A stretch of 64,000 nt of DNA, from positions 9,050,563 to 9,114,562 of the forward strand of contig VZDJ01000301.1 in NCBI GenBank assembly GCA_008694505.1, in the 5' to 3' direction. The translations under genes were made by a program, and so were the position numbers. This document shows positions 14,353 through 27,845 of this stretch, piece by piece. Position 1 is the stretch's first letter, and every line of letters starts with the position of its first letter. The notes beneath the pieces are model-generated. The model saw nothing but the letters and a program-made list of their open reading frames with translations, was not told where the DNA came from and searched no databases. The stretch comes from Cyanoderma ruficeps. Lineage: Eukaryota > Chordata > Aves > Passeriformes > Timaliidae.

Positions 14353-15711
14353 AAAAAACCTGTGTTTTCTTTTAAAAAAAAATCAGAAGAAGAATAGAGC
14401 TAGAAGGCCATGGTGGAGGCACAGAGGAGATAAAACAGAGAAGACTCTTCAGAGGAGGAATGTGTTTTAACACTCTGCAGGTAACTGTGGCTCTCCCACC
14501 CTTCAGGCTGACTTGTCCTGCAGCATCTTGACCCAGACATGCAGCAGTGTCTCAACCCTGGCATTGTTGTCGGAGCCAAAACTGCACTCCAACACCTACC
14601 CAAACCTTATTTATTCACTTCTCCAAACAATTCCAGCTCAGATACCCCTGTTTTAGAACAGCATGACACCTTGATACAGCTGAGACAGCCCTTACTCAGA
14701 GTTTGTGGTACCCAACACCTCGAGAGCACAGCTCTGCTCAGTTACCTCATCCCACTGCCTTGGGCTCTCACTCACCACACTGAAATCCACTTCAAACGGA
14801 GTGCTGAAAATCCAATTGTTTGCTGTCAAAAAGTTTCCATTTCGTGATGAAAGATGTGACCTTTCTTTTTGGAGTGATTAGTAAACATGAGGTAAAATGC
14901 GGGAGCACGCCAGTGTTAACTTGATACCGCCACAGGCTCTGTGCATCAAATATTTCTGCTTTATTCTGAGCGTCCCGTTAATGAGAAAAATATTCAAATC
15001 AAAGAAATGTGTTTCCTTCAATTCTCTTCACAGTGTAATTTGGAGCTTCAGAATGGCATGCTCAATTATGTCTGTTTTATTCCTAAATTAGGGGGGAAAA
15101 AGCATCAGAAAATTATTATTATGTAAACCTCTTACAATTGTTAAGCAACATCCAGTATTAATTGTTTAATCACTCTTTTATTATTTTTCATCAGGTAAGC
15201 AGTGAATATTACACTTGCGCAAAGGATTTCTTCCACAAAATACTTGGAACACCAAATTCCAAAGGCACGACGCCTTGGGAGATGGGCAGAAACCATTCCT
15301 TAAAAACTGCTGGAGAGGCTGGTGTGACCAGGAGCAAGAAGCAGCATTTTTTTTAACATGTTCTGGCACTGCATGGAATGGCTGATGGAGGCTCCCGTCC
15401 AGCCTGAGCAGCAGGGATGTGCAGAGCCAGCAGCAGGCAGGGGCTCCTCGATGCTCAGCAGCTCCCCAGGGTGGGCGTGGGCCCTTTGGGCATTGGGTTT
15501 GTTCCACCCCGAGCTGGTATTTCCCCCTCTGGATAAGGATTTCTTCATCCCAGTTCCCCTGGGCTGCTGGGCAAGCCTCCCACCCTGCCATCCCACGCTG
15601 CATCCCAGGGAATCTGGCCCAGGCACGGCTTCCCCTCCCGGGGCTCCTCGGTGTCCCTGCGGGGCCACCAGCCCACGGCTCACAGACACGGCAGCAGCTC
15701 CTGAGATTGCT

Positions 15712-16031
15712 GAGGCACCATCCCAGCCATCCCAGCCATCCCCACACCTCCAGGACATTGTCCCAGGCCAGGAGGCTCCTCAGGCACCATCCCAGCCATC
15801 CCCACACCTCCAGGACACTGCCCCAGGCCAGGAGGCTCCTCAGGCACCATCCCAGCCATCCCCACACCTCCAGGAGACTGCCCCAGGCCAGGAGGCTCCT
15901 CAGGCACCATCCCAGCCATCCCCACACCTCCAGGAGACTGCCCCAGGCCAGGAGGCTCCTCAGGCACCATCCCAGCCATCCCAGCCATCCTCACACCTCC
16001 AGGAGACTGCCCCAGGCCAGGAGGCTCCTGA
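15712..16031 (+). repeat. 60-bp GC-rich minisatellite
   Basis: About five copies of a 60-bp unit containing CATCCCCACACCTCCAGGA and CCAGGCCAGGAGGCTCCT. The first and last copies carry an extra CCCAGCCATC decamer. As 60 is divisible by three, every frame stays open through the array. Confidence 0.96.
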
Positions 16032-16326
16032 GGCTTCCTGGGAAGAGCGAACAGCACAAACCCAGCGACGGCAGCAGCTCACAGAGCGAGTGTGGGCAGG
16101 GGGCTCACCCAGGGGTGCTTGGGGGGCAAGCAAAGCAGGCCCGCTCCCCAAATTTCCCAAGAGCCATGAGGAATTAATTCCTCCAACACAATACCTACTT
16201 CTAGTATCAGCTGAGGTGGCACATACCAAGGGAAGCAGATGGTCAGTGTCATTCCTTTCTTATTCTTCTTCTTTGCACAGGTTGAACTTTCCATATTGAC
16301 TCTGCGTAGGTTGCATTATCCATGGG

Positions 16327-16607
16327 TTGGACAGGAGGAAAAGGTTCTTCCCCCAGAGGGTGCTGGGCACTGCCCAGGCTCACCAGGGAAGAGGCATGGT
16401 CCTGAGGCTGCCAGAGCCCCAGGAGGGTTTGGACAACACTGGTGGTGGGATTGTTGGGGTGGGATTGTTGGGTTGGGATTGTTGGGGTGGGATTGTTGAG
16501 GTGGGATTGTTGGGGTGGGATTGTTGGGGTGTCTGTGCAGGGCCAGGATCTGGACTGGATGACCTTTCTGAGTCCCTTCCAGCTCAGGATATTCCATGAT
16601 TCTGTAA
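16327..16607 (+). mobile_element. CR1 LINE 3' fragment with internal tandem expansion
   Basis: The CR1 3' sequence runs from the 'cccagagggtgctgggcac' region through 'ccagagccccaggagggtttggacaac' to the terminal 'cccttccagctcaggatattccatgattctg'. The normally single GTGGGATTGTTGGGGTGTC segment is expanded to six copies of a 14-bp unit (16447-16530). Confidence 0.9.
16447..16530 (+). repeat. 14-bp tandem repeat inside a CR1 copy
   Basis: Six head-to-tail copies of GGGATTGTTGGGGT with two one-base variants (GGGTT and GAGGT endings). The array replaces a single occurrence in the normal CR1 sequence, so it arose after insertion. Confidence 0.92.
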
Positions 16608-19054
16608 TAGCTTTTTTTTTCCCTCAGCATCCTTAGGGCAGAGTGCTGAGACCACCACGCAGGAGGCTGTGGGTGTTTCAGCCGTGAAACGAGCCCGTGT
16701 ATTCCCCAGGTGCACCTTCCATTACTGCTGGCATTTACTGCCATCCCATAAAATGCATCTGGACAAGGGTTGTGAACTGCTGATGGGAGACTGAACCACC
16801 TGAATGTAAGAGAAGAGTCTTGAAAATTCCCTCTGCAAAGGGTGGGAGGACAAAGGACTGTGGATTCTATGAATTGCAGACACAATATTAACTTTTTTTC
16901 TGGCATCTACAGGTTTCTTTTCAAATTCCTGCAAATTATTGGTTGTCTTCTTCCTCATAAGGAAGAAAAGTTTCAAGTCCATGTGTAAATTTATTCACAC
17001 TTCAGCAGCCAGATTTTCCTGGACTACCTTCACCAGCACCCCTGAAACCCTCTTTAATCCCTAGAATGAGGACCTCTCATCCTAATTTCTGCCAGGACAA
17101 ATTGTGCCCAAGCACACCACGATTGTGTAGCTGTCCAAGTCCTGCCCTATGGGTTGGAAATTGCCATCTAGGTCAGGACTGATGTTTATAAAAATGCCAA
17201 GTTCTGCACCTCAGCTGCCTGGCTTATATTTGATTTTTTTTTGTCTCCAAGAACACACACTTATTTCCCAAACCTTTTTTTAGGAGCATTACCATAAAAC
17301 AGTTCCTTCGAGAGCAATAAAAAGTCTCCATATTTTCAAATCCTTCAAAGAGACTGTCACTGCAAAATAGGGGGTCTTCAGAGATAAGCCTCTTGCTCCC
17401 TAAAATAGTCCCTCTCTAAACAGAAATACAGAGCCCAAACACCTTCTCATGCAGTTCCTAATTCCGCTCATATAAAAACTGTTTACAGCAATTCCATCAG
17501 CTGTCAGTTGACAGCACTTCTGTACCAAGTATGTGATTAATCCCTCGTGTGAAAGTCACGAGTTATGTCAAAACAAACGACAACCAACCGGTCTCAGGAA
17601 ATGCCGAGAAAGAGGAGCTGGGCAGGACCAGGACCAGGTACAGGATGAGAAAGTTTCAGATTTTCCTCTGGATGCTGCTCCTCGGTGAACTCACATCCAT
17701 CTGTCAGGCTCGTTTGGGACCACGCTCCCTGATCCGAGCTGATGGCAAGGGTCTGAGTCAAATAAGTGAATATTTTTGCTAAATGTTGTCTGTCACATCC
17801 TGTTACTCGGCGCCGGGTTCCCCGTCCTCGCCGTGGTGTAACAGAGCATGATGCAGCAGGGATGATTTCATCTGACATGACAGAGCAACGTTGCTGCAGC
17901 TTTTGGAATAAACACCTGCTTTTTTAGCAGTTATTGCATCTGTTGGCAGTGGTTTCCTAAAACAGATAACCTGGGTCCTGCTACATTGTGCTTTGCTCTG
18001 TGTGTATCTCTAATATCTTCCATTATACTTTGGTAATTTTCTTTTATTCCATAAGCCACGTTCCCTTGTAGGGTTGGGTTTTCATGTTTTTTTTAATAGA
18101 AGTTAAAATTAAACTTACAAAAATTGGGAGAAAAGGAACTACACTAAACCTTGATGGAGACACATTGGAAAAAGTTCTTATTATGGAAGGAGAACAATGA
18201 ATCTATTAACAGCAAAGGACATATTTACCCACAGGTAAAAATAATAACAGGAACAAAGTTTAGAAGAGCTGCTGTTCTTCCTTCAGAAACTTCAGCAGAA
18301 TGTTGTAAGTGAAATCTGGGTAAGAATCTCCTCTCCTTGGAGAAATACGGACACAGAAAAGGCAAACATTTAACTGTTGATTTTGTACTTGCAGATGTGG
18401 GTTTTATGAATGAGAACATTTGCAATTAAAAAAAAAAAAAAAGCCAAGGTTTGGGTGACCCTTTCTAGAATTTCGCTTCATTATCCTTGACCTGACTGAC
18501 AGAAATATTAGCAGTGGGGAATAAAACTGCTGGTTTAGTTATTTAAAAACTGAAGTAATTTATTCATCTTGAATAGATTCTCTCCTTCCAAAAATCCTTC
18601 CATCTGCATGTGAATGCATGAGAGCTAATTAAATTGGCAGCCATGGCTCTGTACTTCTCATTTGGAGGACCTTCATCTCAAGCTAGAAGAGCTTCATTCT
18701 CCAGGACCTCGTTAGAGAAGAGGGGAAAGGAATCAAACACAAGTGCAAAGTTCAAAACAGAGATGGATTTCAGAAAAAAAACCCCCAAAAAATTAAATTT
18801 GGATCACCCCAGTCTTCTCAAAGGGAGTAAAACTGGTCCCAGGAAGCCCTAGAGGTGTTTTCTGCAGGCTGGAGCTGGCAGAGGGGTTTGGAATGTTCTT
18901 TGTGTTCCTGGCATGTGTGATGGAAAAGCCACAATTGTCACTGGGTCTCTGTCAGGGTTCCACCTGTCCTTCCTACCCCTGGCCAAGGACAAGAAGCCAC
19001 CTTGCTGCCTGGCAGGCAAGCCTAGAGTTAAATTTCAGAGCGGGATCACAGAGC
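16608..19054. other. intergenic, no gene seen
   Basis: Unique sequence without coding or RNA signals. T-rich and A-rich homopolymers occur near 16610 and 18430. Confidence 0.65.
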
Positions 19055-19312
19055 CTGCCCTTTGACAGGACAAATGGAAATGGCCCCAGATCGCACCAGA
19101 GGAGAGGGCTGGGATATTGGGAACAATTTCCTCAGGAAAAGGGTTCTCCAGCTCTGGCACTGGTGGAAAAACCATCCCTGGAAGGATTTAAAAGTGTAGA
19201 AGTGGCATTTGGGGACAGGGCTCAGTCATGGCCTAGGCAGTGCTGGGGGACTGGTTGGACTTCTTGATGGGTCTTTGCCAATGTAAAAAAGTTCCCTAAT
19301 TCCATAATCCCC
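19055..19312 (+). mobile_element. CR1 LINE 3' fragment
   Basis: Diverged CR1 3' end: 'gacaggacaaatggaaatggcc', 'ctgggatattgggaacaatttcctcagg', 'catccctggaaggatttaaaagtgtagaagtggc', 'ggttggacttcttgatgggtc', ending in 'attccataatc'. Sense orientation, non-coding. Confidence 0.88.
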
Positions 19313-21439
19313 TGAAATGTGGGCTGGGCTTCTGCTCAGCAAGGAGGAGAGGGCCTTGAGCCCTGCAAGGAGGGAGAAAAAGGCTGATTATTGTACCAAA
19401 AGTGTCCTGTCCTGTCCTGTCATCCTGTGGTGGCCCTGGGGACCCCGGGGTCCCTCCCTGGGGCCGGGCAACCCCGGCAGGCAGCAGGACCTCGGTGCTC
19501 CTCACAGGAAACAGGAGCTGCACGGGGCTGCATTTTCTCTAAACGCAAAGCACCTTTTGACCTTCAGTACAAACGAAACGCTGGGAGGGATTGGGCGAAG
19601 CAGATTTTAATTTCTAATAAATCGAGGCCGCCGCTGCCTCTCTTTGTACAGAGGCCCCGAAGAGCCCCCGCGAGCTGGCGAGGTATTTTAATGTATTTAT
19701 TCCATGATGCATTCATTCTTTCATTCATTCATCTATTCAGTCATTCATTCAGACACTTGTTCATTCATCCCTGTCCTTTTGCAGGAAGAGAACATAAGCC
19801 AGCAGTGGCATACTTCTTCACTGTCCTGATTTACAGCCACGGCTCTGAGTTGGTATCAATAAATCTCTTTGGCCCTCCCCGATCCAGCATTATCCCTCGT
19901 TAGCGGCCGGGATTTAAAAAAAGGATTAAAAATAATATCAGATTATGGATAGATGGGTAGGTGTGTGTGTGTTGGTTGCAGTGCTTTGATTAAAGTGCCG
20001 GGTTGCTGATGGGTTTTTCCATTTTATTTAATATTTTTTCTATTTTATTTAAGATTTCTGATATTCACAGCTCTCTGGGCCTTGTGAATGTATTCACAAA
20101 CAGTCCCCGATGTTTTATTAACTGGCCCAATAATTTTTTCTATCAGTGATGGATAAAAAGGTCCCCAGTGCCCTCCCAGCGGTTGCTGCTGTTGAGGGGA
20201 GCTCTGCTGAGCCCAGCTCTCACCTCTGCCTTCTTTGCCTGTGGGAGATCTTTTGGTGTTTTCTGGCCCAGGGAAATAATTATTTAAAAATATTTAAAAA
20301 TAACCTTTGTGGGGCCATCTCAGCTCTGGCTGTGAGACTGTGTGGGTTGTGTCTAGAACTGCTTCCCCATCACTGCTCTTCTCAGCCTAAACATGCACAT
20401 TTTATCTGCCTCTGAGTTTGCCTTAAACATGGGAATATTTTCTCTGAGGAGGACTGAACTGAAGGGGAACTACTCTTCAAGTTGGGATTACTCACCCTCT
20501 AATAGCTGCTGGAACAATTTTTCTCCCATATCTCCGAAATACCCTTAATTAATCTTGCCGACAACTTGCAACATAATTGTGTCCCTAAACTGTTAACCTT
20601 GAAAAAATATTTGACAGCGTATTACCATCTCAGAAACTTGTTATCACAGGGAATTGAGCAAATCCATAAATATCCTGGTTTCTCTCCAAAATCCCAGAAT
20701 AATTCTTTGTTGTCAGTTTTTTGGTGGTGGTTTGGTTTTTTTTTGGTCCCCTCAGTTTTAATTTTGACCTGGTGGCAGGAGGTGGAGGAGACAAAGAGGG
20801 CACGTTAGAAAAAAAAACCAAACCAAGAGCAGTTTGGAAGAAAAGGTGGTCATATATTATGCATCACATAGTGGTTTTCATACAAAGGAGCTGTCCCTTG
20901 CATTTCTTTCCCATTTGCATGTCTTCAGGGCACCAGAGGACAGAGACACTGGATGGCACCAGCTGCCATCTGCAATCGGGTCACAACTGGTCCCTGGTAA
21001 ACAGAAGAGACAAAAAAGACAATCCTGCAGTGCAGGGAGTGCAGAGCCCATCCACGCAGCTGCTGCTCCCCAAACAAACAGCTCCAGCTTGGAGAGGATG
21101 AGGATGTCACCCAGGGTGACACCAGGCTCAAATGCCACCCATCAAATGTTCACCCGGGCTGAGACACCCAGGGATGTGAAGCACTGCCCTGACACCAGTG
21201 ACCTTATTAAAGCCCTCCTGGAGAGCTGGGGAACTTCAATTAAAGTTATTAACATTTCTTCTGTTGGTTACAAACTCTGCTCTGTTTAACAGCCTGGCAT
21301 CCACTGTTGGTAGCAGTGATGCCTGAAGTTTGATCTTCCATGTGTTTCAGGTTCTGTGCTGCCCAGGGGTGCAGCTCTGAGCTCACAGTCAGTGTCACTC
21401 AGCTCTGCACACAGCAGGGACACAAAACAAATCCTTTTC
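19313..21439. other. intergenic, no gene seen
   Basis: Contains the ATTC repeat near 19.7 kb. A GC-richer patch at about 19430-19520 gives only spurious frames. Confidence 0.65.
19706..19772. repeat. imperfect (ATTC)n tetranucleotide repeat
   Basis: Repeated CATTCATTCATT with TCTATTCAG-type interruptions; old and degraded. Confidence 0.8.
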
Positions 21440-21820
21440 CTGATGGACACCAAGGACAACTTTCAGGCCCAAAAGCACAAACAAGGGTGGGCTGGAGGGA
21501 GGGACAAGAAGGATGGGACCTCACAACCTGGAGCTGGAATTGGACAATTAAACCCCAAAATGCAAATGGACCAAAACTTATAAAAGTGTCAGAGCTCATG
21601 ACTGGGCATCCATTTTGTGTCCATTTTGGGTCCATTTTGTGTCCATTTTGGGTCCATTTTGTGTCCATTTTGTGCCCATTTTGGGTCCACCTTGGGTGTA
21701 GCCCTGGCCAGGCTCTTGTTCTGCCCAAGGTGTATCCTAAAGGCCTTTTAATAAATCTCTCCTTTATTCTCCAGCTCTGTCCAGTTTCTGTTCCAGCTCA
21801 ACCTTCCTAAGACATCACCA
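21440..21820 (+). mobile_element. LTR-like 3' portion
   Basis: The segment 'ttttaataaatctctcctttattctccagctctgtccagtttctgttccagctcaacc' resembles the R/U5 end of avian endogenous retroviral LTRs, with AATAAA on the + strand. A TATAAAAG-type element ('cttataaaagtg') lies about 160 bases earlier. The left end is uncertain and no target duplication was found. An 11-bp tandem repeat lies between the two signals. Confidence 0.5.
21610..21686 (+). repeat. 11-bp minisatellite, alternating variants
   Basis: Seven copies of CCATTTTGTGT or CCATTTTGGGT. The first five alternate GTGT and GGGT, implying that growth was by a 22-bp pair. Confidence 0.92.
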
Positions 21821-22663
21821 GTGATGGGCCTCTCCCAGGCCTGTCTGCTGTTCTTGCTCTGCTGCCATTTGAAATCATCAGGAAGAAAAAAAATAATCAG
21901 GAGCTTTAAAAAGCTAAAGCAGACAGGCTGTTTCAGATTATTTCAGTATGTGTGCTCGCTGCACCAGCCAAATGTTCCTGTTAAAACCATAGTCTGATTT
22001 TCCCCCTGAAAATCAGGTTATAAACAAAAGGATTAGACAGAGACCAACCCAGGCAGAGAATTTAGATCTGAGTTCAAATATGAGCTGGAAATGATGAAAA
22101 TGCTTTGGTGTGAGGCCTTCTCTATTTTAATAATAGTTCTTTCTAAATATATATATCCTTTATGTATTTTTATATCAGGGATTACTGTGTATCTTGGGAG
22201 AAAACAGAAAAGGAGATCATTATTTTACAATTCAACTTGAAGGAATCTGAAGGTTGGGATCAGTAGGAAAAGCAAGCACAGCTGCAGTTCTTATAATTTT
22301 CCCATGAGGATATACTAATTTCCACACTGCTGCTCCCTCATTTTTGGAGTGTTTGTAGGTATTATTCTCATTTTTGGATCTAGCAGCCCAGAAACTTGAA
22401 AAGAGAGAGTCTGTTTTTCACTAAAGGAACACTTTATCACACATTTCAAACACTCATTCAGTTTGTATTTGCTAATCTTCACATAAAATTAAAAAAAAGA
22501 AAAAAAGCACCTAAATGACATTATAATATGTTTGTGATGTGTATTCCCAAAAAAGAAACTCAATATCTATCATATATTTATAAAATTGTGCCTAGAAGGG
22601 TCCCAAGAGAGATTTTGGGCAAGGGCCTGGAGGGGCAGGACAAGGGCCTGGAAGGGCAAGACC
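21821..22663. other. intergenic, no gene seen
   Basis: AT-rich unique sequence; nothing recognised. Confidence 0.65.
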
Positions 22664-22848
22664 AGGGACAATGATTTTCTATTGACAGAGGGTTAAGGGA
22701 TATTGGGAAGGAATTCCTGGCTGGGAGGGTGGGGAGGCTCTGGAATAGAATTCCCAGAGCAGCTGTGGCTGCCCCTGGATCCCTGGAAGTGTCCAAGGCC
22801 AGGCTGGAGCAATCTGGGACAGTGGAAGGTCCCTTTTGAAGAGCTGGA
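22664..22848 (+). mobile_element. CR1 LINE 3' fragment
   Basis: The segment 'gggatattgggaaggaattcctggctgggagggtggggagg' continues to 'cctggaagtgtccaaggccaggctggagcaatctgggacagtgg', typical of a CR1 subfamily 3' region. The final tail is missing. Immediately upstream (about 22620-22665) a short GGGCCTGGAGGGGCAGGAC-type unit is duplicated. Confidence 0.85.
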
Positions 22849-25800
22849 TTTCCTCCTCCAGGGGCAGATTGGTTCGGCTCACTCCTTTTCACACATTAGA
22901 ACACTCAAAAAAAAAAAAAGGCTTTTACTCCTCACTAAACAAAGGGACTAAAACGAAATAGAAAAACCCCTAGAAAAGCTTTCCAGATATTTTTACTCCT
23001 TTAAATCAGCAATTCCATCAGGAGCACAACACCAATCCCATCAGTTTCTTTACGCCGGGAATATCTTTATCCCAGGGATCTGTCACTCTGCAATTCCAGC
23101 TCCTTTGGGAGGGTTCAGGGTTTGCACAGAGTTCTGTTTGTCCTGCGTGTGCCACAGCTGCCTATTGAAGCGGCAGCAAAAAGCAAAAAAAGCTTTGGGG
23201 AATTCCCAACAATGAAGTTGAGATCTCTTTCCTGGTTAGCATTCAGCCACCCTGTGATGTGGAGCAGACATTTTCCCTTCTCCCAGTTTTCAATGGGCTG
23301 CATTTATCAGCATGGAGTGGCAATCAACATGGATTTGCTCATGTATTTATAAAAGTCAGCTGTGCGCTTCCACATTGCTTCAATTCTTCCTTTAAAACCT
23401 TTTTTGCTCTGTTTGTCTTCAGCAGGAAAATTCTGGGGAGATTTGGTGTGTGTGTGTGTGTGGTCGGTTGTGCAAGAAATCCACGAGTATTAGCACAGGT
23501 ATTTCATTAAGAGCTAAAGTGAATTATTTATGTAGCCCCTTGTTCCAGCCCCAGATTTATTTAAGGTTGGTATTATAGCATTAGAGAAGTTATCTTTAAA
23601 AGAAAAAACCAACCAAAAAAAAAGGATTTTTATTTGTATCTGTGCACTTAAAATGACAGTTTCCTACTGGGAGATAAATTCCACCTCCACTGGATTCTTG
23701 AGAAAATCACAGATTCTGCAAAGCTCTGAAGGTGATCTGAGATAATGAAGCTGTGAATGGACAGCATTTCTAAAACTGCAAGAAAGGACTGTTCTGGATC
23801 AAAATGAACAGAACAACAACCATGATTTATCCTGGGTGACCAAATCACTGATGTGATTGTTTTGTCCCTCCAGCAATATTTTTCCGCAGTAAAAAAAATG
23901 CAAAAATGCCCTATCCTTGAGGAAAAGCCTTGAGAATTTAATTCTGGGAAATCACAATTTGATTTTTTTATTGCTGCTTTTCTCGACCAGTTGATTGCAG
24001 CTCCAAAGGCAATTAGAAGACACGAAGCACTTTAAAATCTTATTATCTCCCAAAATAAAATAAAAAGTCCAATGCCTACTCCCCCATTCCATCTATGCCA
24101 CAATCCCCCAAAGTCACACCTGCAACCTTCCCAAACACACCCAACTGCAGCTCAGAACTGGGAATTATGGTCACAGATTGGAAGGGGAATTTATTTTACT
24201 GGAAAGGGAAGGGGGTCTTAAACAAACTATACAGCAAATAAAGGCCCACTTGAGTGGAAAGAGTGAAAAAAATTGGAGTAGTCGTTCAACAAATGGCAAA
24301 TTATGCATTAATTTGTCTCCCCTCCTTATCTCATTGGTTTGTCTCATCAAATAGTTAAAATGCTGTGCTTCCAGACATTGATATCAACCCACAATTTTTT
24401 TTTCTTTTTTTAATACTATCCAGTTCAGAAGAGCACTTTGGCACTTGCCTGGACCCCACTGTCTCCAGCTTAGCAGGCATTAACTGTCCCAGCTGAGTTT
24501 CTGGAATAAAATCCATTGATCTGTGTCAGTCAGGATCCTGAAAACTGAAGACCTGAGGTTTCAAATCCCAATCTGATCATGTGCATTAAAATAAGCTGGA
24601 AGCCTTCACTGGACTTGGGCTCAGGCTCTGACAACCCCAACTCCAGCTAAAATTCATTTGAGTAAGCCTCAAAATAAAACTGAATATTTTCCTGGCGAGA
24701 TTAAAAAAAAAATGGAGATGATGGCGATGATATTATTGTTATTGTTTTCATTTATCATTATTATCATTGGTATTATTACATAATCCTTCCTCTCTGTTCA
24801 GTGGAATATCCATCCTGCAGCAGCAGTTGGGGATTTCTGTTTCACAAATCAAACACCAAATGCAGTGAAACAGAGCTGGTGAGAGCTCAGGAAAATGATT
24901 CAGAGCTGAAATGGATTCATTCAGGATGTTTTCCCTGTTTGCTGGCACATATGGAACCCGTGGAGATCAGCTGAGTTATAATGATAAGACAACATCAAGA
25001 ATGGTCTAAAATTCCCTGGGGAAAACACCCCAAGGAGGAGAAGGATCCTGCAGGGGGCTACAAGTAGGATAAATGGGATGAGAGGGGAAATGGGATTGAA
25101 TATTAAGAATTTTCTCCCAGCAGCACCATCAGCCAAACTGGAATTGTCCCCAGGGAAAGGAACAGGAATGGGGCCATTTGGTGTCTCTGATGTTGGAAAC
25201 ACAGAGTGGACAATAATTTTACATCTGCCCAGAGGTGTGAGGGCATCTTAAACCAACCCCAGTGAACCCCTGGCCTTTCCAGCTGCCTGGGTTATTGTCA
25301 GGGAGAATGGATCAGATCCCTGATTCCTGCACTGGGTCACCTCCATTTGTGCATGGTAGATCACAGCAGGAGTGCAGAATTGGTGAGACACCATCATTAA
25401 ATTTAAATTAATTTCCCTTTTTCAGATACAGAAGATTCCCACACACCAAGTGGGGTAAAAAACCACCAAAGTATATTTTTTAAGGTTCCTCAAGAAATGC
25501 TTCTCCGCAGAGGCCAGAGTCATAATTAAAACCACTTAATCCAATCCCTTGAGATCCTTCCATACATGTTTCATGTCCCAAAGCAATTAGAAATATAAAC
25601 TTATTTAAAATAAGTCTGTCAGGAGGAAAACTGGACTGGTTTTCCTGCTCAGATCCCAGTGGGACAGGCTGAGTCTGACTCCAACTGTGTCAGCTCCACA
25701 GCACTAAGGAAAACAGGGATGAGAAGGAGAGGTTTGGTGCCACAGAGGTGGGCGAGCTGGAGGAGGAATCTCCCACTCTGCTGAGTTGTCCAGAGCCTAA

Positions 25801-27839
25801 GGAACAGCAGAATTAAGTCTGGCCTTTACTAAATCCCCAGTCCTGGCTTTTAATAGGCTCAGCCTGCATCCTCGATCCCCAAAATCTGAATTAAAGCCCT
25901 GACATTTTGTATTGCTGTGCTCAGCCACAAACCCCGAGCCAAAGCCTTGCACCCCTTCTCCTGCCACTGCTGACACCTGAGATGATATTTCTCTAACAAT
26001 TCCACCCTCTCCAATCCCCTCGTTTGGGGCTGACTTCATTAATGACTTCCCAGCACTTTGGAAATTCCATTTCCATTGTAACAGCAGCATTGCAAGCCTT
26101 GACATTGGGCTGCGTGGAAACAAGGCTCCAAAAATCCCGGGATATCTCACCACCTCAACCTGCATGTCCAGGGGGAGAGACAAAATGCAGCTCTTCTTCA
26201 TGAACCAGGCATCGGCCTCTGCAGAAGCCCAGGGAGATGAAATTCAAGTTGGTCATGACCCCAAAAGATTATTCTTATGATTACATTCCTGTCTTCTCTC
26301 TTCTCTCTCATCCTTCTGCCTCTCCAGACAGACCAAGGTGTCCCCAGGACAGGAGGAGCGCAGAGGTGCAGGGAAGAGCAGGTGTGATTTGGCATGGCCA
26401 CATTTCTCCTGAATTAAAGGAGACCAGGAACAGTCTCAAATTCAGGTGAGCTTAAGAAAAAAACCAGAGGCAGCAGAGACAAAAGCTGTGGAGCAAAAAT
26501 ATGAATTTTGCAAAGGAGATGCCCTCACCAGAGGCACAGCCAACAGCAGCCTTGAAGTTTTCCTGCTCAAATCAAAACTCCCACAATCTTCAAGCGAGGC
26601 CAAGGATAAAACGTCAGTCCCGGCAAATTACATTACTTGTGTTGTTATTAAATCTTAGGAAGTTTGAAATGTCTGAAGGCCCAATCCACACAGGTGTTTG
26701 TTTATAGGCATGAATAATAAATGCTAGATAATGTAAATTATGTATAGACCACCAATCCTTCCCAGACAAAGCGAATTACTGAGCTTTGTACCAGCTCGGT
26801 ACCTGCTCCTGCTGATGTCAACGTTTGGCAACTCCTCGTCCTTGCCCTGGAGGACGTTCCATGAGAATGGAGCTCCTCAGCTGGTCCAAACAGGATTGAA
26901 GGACAACTTATGGAGTAAAAAGAAACTTGGGAAAAAACCTTGAAAGAGGCTGAAGATTTGCTGCAGTGCTGCATCCAAAGGAAAGTAAACACACATGGCT
27001 TCGTTACACAGCTGGCTGCACCCAGCCAGGGAGATGCAATCCCTATTCCCTGGCCACATTCTCCATCTCATCAGCACTCCCTGTCCAGGAAAGCCAATAA
27101 AACAAGGATGTGTGTTGCCAAGGTGAAGTTTCAAGAGTTACAATTTTGAATTTCCTATTAGGGATAAGGTAAGATTTACGGGTGATATACTGATTTATAA
27201 ATATGTTTAGACAGTGGGTATTTCTGGCTTTAGGCTGGAACCAGAAAGCTCAGTTTAAAGAAAGATTTTTAAAGGTTTTGTGGTACATAAAATAAATCCA
27301 ACTTATACTTTCAAAGATCACTCTGTATAAAAGACGATGACAGCGACAGTGGGGGGAAAAAAAATGTTTCTTATATCCACAATGCTCCGTTATTTTCTCA
27401 TTAACTTGAGTTTTAAAGGGAATCATATTAGTGCCTCCAGAGGATGAGCTATATAAACAAGAGCTACAAATTTATCTGTGCATTAAAACGAATGCTATGG
27501 TAACAGGTTTGATTGCTTTGGCTGCAGTTTCCAAACCTAAAGGGTGTATTATCCCGAGATAATCTCACCCTTGGGTCCTTCTATATATTAGATCTCCTGC
27601 CTCTAATCCTGGGAGACACAGCCTGGCTAATAATGCTCCCCCTGCCTTTGGTTTGTCACAGCTCAAACCTGCCTCTTCCAACTCCAGGTAACACGTTGCC
27701 TGAGCCACTTTATTTTGATCATTCAGAATCACTAGTTTATGGCTGGAGAAGGTTGTAAAGATTTATTTCCTTGGACAGCAGGGAAGATTTCCTGCAGCTG
27801 GTGGAGCAGGGACAGTGCCAGACTTGGAGGATAATCAGG
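22849..27839. other. intergenic, no gene seen
   Basis: AT-rich unique sequence with a short TG run near 23448 and an ATT/ATC-rich stretch near 24717-24780. No recognisable coding region. Confidence 0.65.
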
Positions 27840-27845
27840 GCATCG

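Larger units (their letters stand above)
3584..15711. other. intergenic desert upstream of SLITRK3
   Basis: Twelve kilobases of mostly AT-rich unique sequence with small homopolymers (A-runs near 12177 and 13696), single Ns at 4829 and 10769, and a GA-rich patch near 13205-13235. Frames here are short and lack domains. 11560-12030 looks like candidate regulatory DNA, rich in TAATTA-type motifs and poor in repeats. Confidence 0.6.

Noticed and set aside
15358..16299. 313-codon frame and its antisense partner with repeated 20-residue blocks
   Set aside because: Created by a 60-bp minisatellite whose period is divisible by three; there are no coding features outside the array.
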